From SAR86 cluster bacterium (GTDB taxonomy: Bacteria > Pseudomonadota > Gammaproteobacteria > SAR86 > D2472), in NCBI GenBank assembly GCA_029248485.1, contig JAQWJG010000008.1:1-18309 (forward strand): a stretch of 18,309 nucleotides of DNA, read 5' to 3'. This document shows, in pieces, positions 16,064 through 18,309 of the stretch. The number at the start of each line of letters is the position of its first letter. Positions within the stretch are counted from its first letter, which is position 1. The notes under the pieces were generated by a model. The model did not search any database. It had not been told where the DNA came from and saw nothing but the letters and a program-made list of their open reading frames with translations. A program made the position numbers and the translations under genes.

Positions 16064-18053
16064 TTGGGGGATCATTGGGCCTGGTTCTATTGCTACAGCA
16101 TTTTCTTATTCAATTAAGGGGACTACAAATTCTAAATTAATCAGTGTCTTTGGAAGAAATCCTAAAAAAACAGATAGTTTTGCTAGCAAGTTTCATCTGG
16201 AGGCGCATCATCGATTGAGTGATTTTATCTCCTCCAAAGAAATAGATGCTATCTATATAGCAACTCCTCACAGTGAACATTTTTTTTACGCGTTAGAGGC
16301 AATTAAAAATGGTAAGCATGTTCTTTGCGAAAAGCCGCTTACAATGAATTCTTATGAGAGCATGGTGTTATTAGATCTTGCTAATTCAAAAAAAGTATTC
16401 TTGATGGAGGCTTTTATGTATAGAAGCCATCCGCAAACAAGGAACATCTTAAAAAATTTAAGCTTTCTACCTGATGCAAAAGAAAAAATTTTGATTGAAG
16501 CTTCTTTTGGTTTTAAAGCAGACGTTCCAGAGGTTCATAGATTAAGAAATCCCGATCTAGGCGGCGGAGCTATATTGGATGTAGGATGTTATCCGCTGAC
16601 AATGGCTAAATTAATAGCGGGTCATTTGCAGGGTCTATCTTTCGCAGAGCCAAAAAGCATATCTGCAACAGGCCAAATAGATGAGACAGGCGTTGATCTT
16701 CAGTCACATGCACATATAGTTTTCAGTGATTCAATTGAAGCAAAAATAAGTTGCGCCATTAATGAAAATTTTTCAAATAATCTTATTATCTCTAGTGGTC
16801 AATATTCTATTTCAGCTGCAGATCCATGGCATTGTGGGCAGTTCAATGAAGGCAACTCCTCTATTCATCTTTTAAATCAAGGTGTTAGCAGCCAAGAGAT
16901 TAAGTGCATCGATAATGAGGGCTTATTTACCAGAGAGATAGAGCATGCTTCTGGTTGCATCTTGGAGCAGAGAATTGAATCAGATCTTATTTCTCATACA
17001 GAAACTCAAAGTAATATGTTTTGGTTAGACATGTGGCGACAAGAAATGAAGATCAATTGCCCAAAGAGCCGGATAAATAATTCACCAATTTTGCAATCCC
17101 AAGCATATTTATTTCAAGAAACTCAACTTAAAAGCACTGACCTACCTGGACTAAATAAGATGGGCTCAAGGTTAGCAATGGGGTGCGATAATCAAATTTC
17201 AGATCTGCATGCATATACGATGTTTGATCATTTTTATGGATCTGGAGGCAGAATTTTTGACACCGCTTTTATTTACAACCATGGCATGGGAGACAAGTAT
17301 CTTGGTGACTGGATTAATACCAGGAAAGTTGAAGAGGATGTCATAGTTTTAGGAAAGGCTGCTCATACACCAGAATGCGAGCCTAAATATATTCGCCCTC
17401 AAGTACTAGAGTCATTGGAGCGGTTGCAGATTTCAAAACTTGATATATTTTGTTTGCATAGAGATAACACAGACATTCCTGTGGACGAATTTATTGATGC
17501 GCTGGCAGAAATTAAGAATGAGGGATTAATTAATTTAATAGGCGCATCAAATTGGGAGATGGGTAGGTTTTCTGATGCACGCGATTATGCAATTAAAAAT
17601 TCTAAAGAGCCTTTTACTATTCTCAGCAATAATTTTAGCTTAGCTGAGATGATTGAGCCTGTATGGCCTGGTTGTGTTGGCGTAAATGATCGTTACTTAG
17701 ACTATCTAATTGAGGAGGACGTAATGTTATTTCCTTGGTCCTCTCAAGCTAGAGGATTTTTTATTAAGAAAAAAGAAGTCATCTCTAATGAGCATTTCTC
17801 TAATCCCACTCTCGATGAGGAAATGAGGGTGTGGCATTATGAAAAAAATTTAAAAAGAAGACAGATTTGCTTTGATATAGCAGAGGAAAGGAATGTGCAG
17901 CCCATTCAAATCGCTTTAGCATACGTATTGCATAAATCAGATTTAATTTTTCCGCTGATTGGACCAAGAACGATTTTTGAATCTAACAGCTCCATTCAAG
18001 CTACTCAAATTGAATTAACAATCAAAGAACTGCAAGCGCTTGCTCAAGATTAA
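16050..18053 (+). CDS. Fused Gfo/Idh/MocA oxidoreductase and aldo/keto reductase
   Basis: A 667-residue cytoplasmic protein with two NAD(P)-dependent modules. Residues about 1-335 form a Gfo/Idh/MocA oxidoreductase: Rossmann loop WGIIGPGSIA (6-15), IYIATPHSEHF (68-78), catalytic-region EKPL (94-97) and the GGGAILDVGCYPLT segment (171-184). Residues about 365-667 form an aldo/keto reductase, with the usual tetrad all present: D404 and Y409 (FDTAFIYN), K436 (VLGKAAH) and H470 (IFCLHRD). Late SSQARGFF and GPRTIFE match the cofactor side of this fold. Each half has about the length of the free enzyme, so this is a genuine end-to-end fusion with no frameshift. The ATG overlaps the end of the symporter gene. 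It probably catalyses successive redox steps on an imported sugar. The 3' end overlaps the convergent glycosidase gene by 32 bases. Confidence 0.9.
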   Translation: MRQINWGIIGPGSIATAFSYSIKGTTNSKLISVFGRNPKKTDSFASKFHLEAHHRLSDFISSKEIDAIYIATPHSEHFFYALEAIKNGKHVLCEKPLTMNSYESMVLLDLANSKKVFLMEAFMYRSHPQTRNILKNLSFLPDAKEKILIEASFGFKADVPEVHRLRNPDLGGGAILDVGCYPLTMAKLIAGHLQGLSFAEPKSISATGQIDETGVDLQSHAHIVFSDSIEAKISCAINENFSNNLIISSGQYSISAADPWHCGQFNEGNSSIHLLNQGVSSQEIKCIDNEGLFTREIEHASGCILEQRIESDLISHTETQSNMFWLDMWRQEMKINCPKSRINNSPILQSQAYLFQETQLKSTDLPGLNKMGSRLAMGCDNQISDLHAYTMFDHFYGSGGRIFDTAFIYNHGMGDKYLGDWINTRKVEEDVIVLGKAAHTPECEPKYIRPQVLESLERLQISKLDIFCLHRDNTDIPVDEFIDALAEIKNEGLINLIGASNWEMGRFSDARDYAIKNSKEPFTILSNNFSLAEMIEPVWPGCVGVNDRYLDYLIEEDVMLFPWSSQARGFFIKKKEVISNEHFSNPTLDEEMRVWHYEKNLKRRQICFDIAEERNVQPIQIALAYVLHKSDLIFPLIGPRTIFESNSSIQATQIELTIKELQALAQD

Positions 18054-18309
18054 TACTGGCTTCTAAAAAGATATTCTCTGAAGAGGACCCAATATGAATT
18101 CTGTATGACCCTTTTCTTATTTGCCAAGTATTTGTTTCTACTGACCAATAGGAAAAATTTCTAGCATTAAGCATGATTTCCATCTTTTGAATTTGATTTG
18201 CTCCTATTTCCTCTTTTACAAAACCTTGTAAAGTTTTGCAGGGCTCATCTTGCTGAGCTTCTGCAAAGCTCACGTAACATTGAGCTATTTCTAATCCAGA
18301 AATATCTCC
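18022..18309 (-). CDS. C-terminal end of a glycoside hydrolase family 3 enzyme (partial)
   Basis: The minus-strand frame is open from the right edge to a TGA at 18024-18022, giving about 95 residues of a protein that continues outside the window. These match the fibronectin-III-like C-terminal domain of family 3 beta-glucosidase-type enzymes. The visible pieces are GLEIAQCYVS, L-Q-G-F-V-K, the FSYWSVETNTWQIRKG stretch and YRIHIGSSSENIFLEA, in the family's usual order. The catalytic domains are not in view, so activity cannot be judged. A GTG at 18273 lies inside this domain and is not the start. The gene ends within the end of the oxidoreductase fusion on the other strand, a 32-base convergent overlap. 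Together with the sugar symporter it suggests use of beta-linked oligosaccharides or glycosides. Confidence 0.8.
   Translation of the reverse strand, partial: GDISGLEIAQCYVSFAEAQQDEPCKTLQGFVKEEIGANQIQKMEIMLNARNFSYWSVETNTWQIRKGSYRIHIGSSSENIFLEASINLEQALAVL

Overview
This AT-rich window looks like chromosomal DNA of a free-living, probably marine, gammaproteobacterium (SAR86/SAR92-like). That assignment is an inference. It rests on the low GC, very tight gene packing with overlapping stops and starts, an E. coli-length TesB with the same active-site numbering, Gram-negative export signals, and a periplasmic beta-helix/diheme cytochrome pair of a type known from marine Proteobacteria. There is no IS element, prophage, CRISPR array, tRNA or rRNA, and no gap over about 115 bases without a gene.

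Left part (1-7683, mostly minus strand). Bases 1-69 may hold the tail of a plus-strand gene. A minus-strand operon follows, read from right to left: a seven-helix BI-1-type membrane protein (4233-3493), a 69-residue single-helix protein of unknown function (3491-3282), an exported M1 zinc metallopeptidase (about 3301-908) and a type II pantothenate kinase homologue (902-81). Upstream of it is a second minus-strand operon with two overlapping junctions: a ferritin-like diiron protein (7641-6535), an exported parallel beta-helix protein (6560-5322) and an exported diheme cytochrome c-like protein (5338-4298). A perfect 19-base palindrome at 7665-7683 just upstream of it looks like an operator.

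Middle (7704-13691). CobS (10460-9477) and CobT (9473-7704) homologues form a minus-strand pair without CobN in view. Diverging from CobS are acyl-CoA thioesterase II (TesB) and, 4 bases behind it, an exported amidohydrolase that appears to start at TTG. A TerB-like protein follows and meets an alpha/beta hydrolase tail to tail with one base between their stops.

Right part (14705-18309). This is a sugar-uptake and sugar-modification locus: a GPH-family cation symporter, a 667-residue fusion of a Gfo/Idh/MocA oxidoreductase with an aldo/keto reductase whose start overlaps the symporter, and, converging from the right edge, the C-terminal end of a glycoside hydrolase family 3 enzyme whose 3' end overlaps the fusion gene by 32 bases. 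Together they suggest release, import and redox conversion of glycosides.

The most interesting items are the ferritin-like/beta-helix/diheme-cytochrome operon with its palindrome, the oxidoreductase fusion, the CobS-CobT pair, the type II pantothenate kinase homologue, and a perfect 14-base-pair hairpin inside the amidohydrolase gene.
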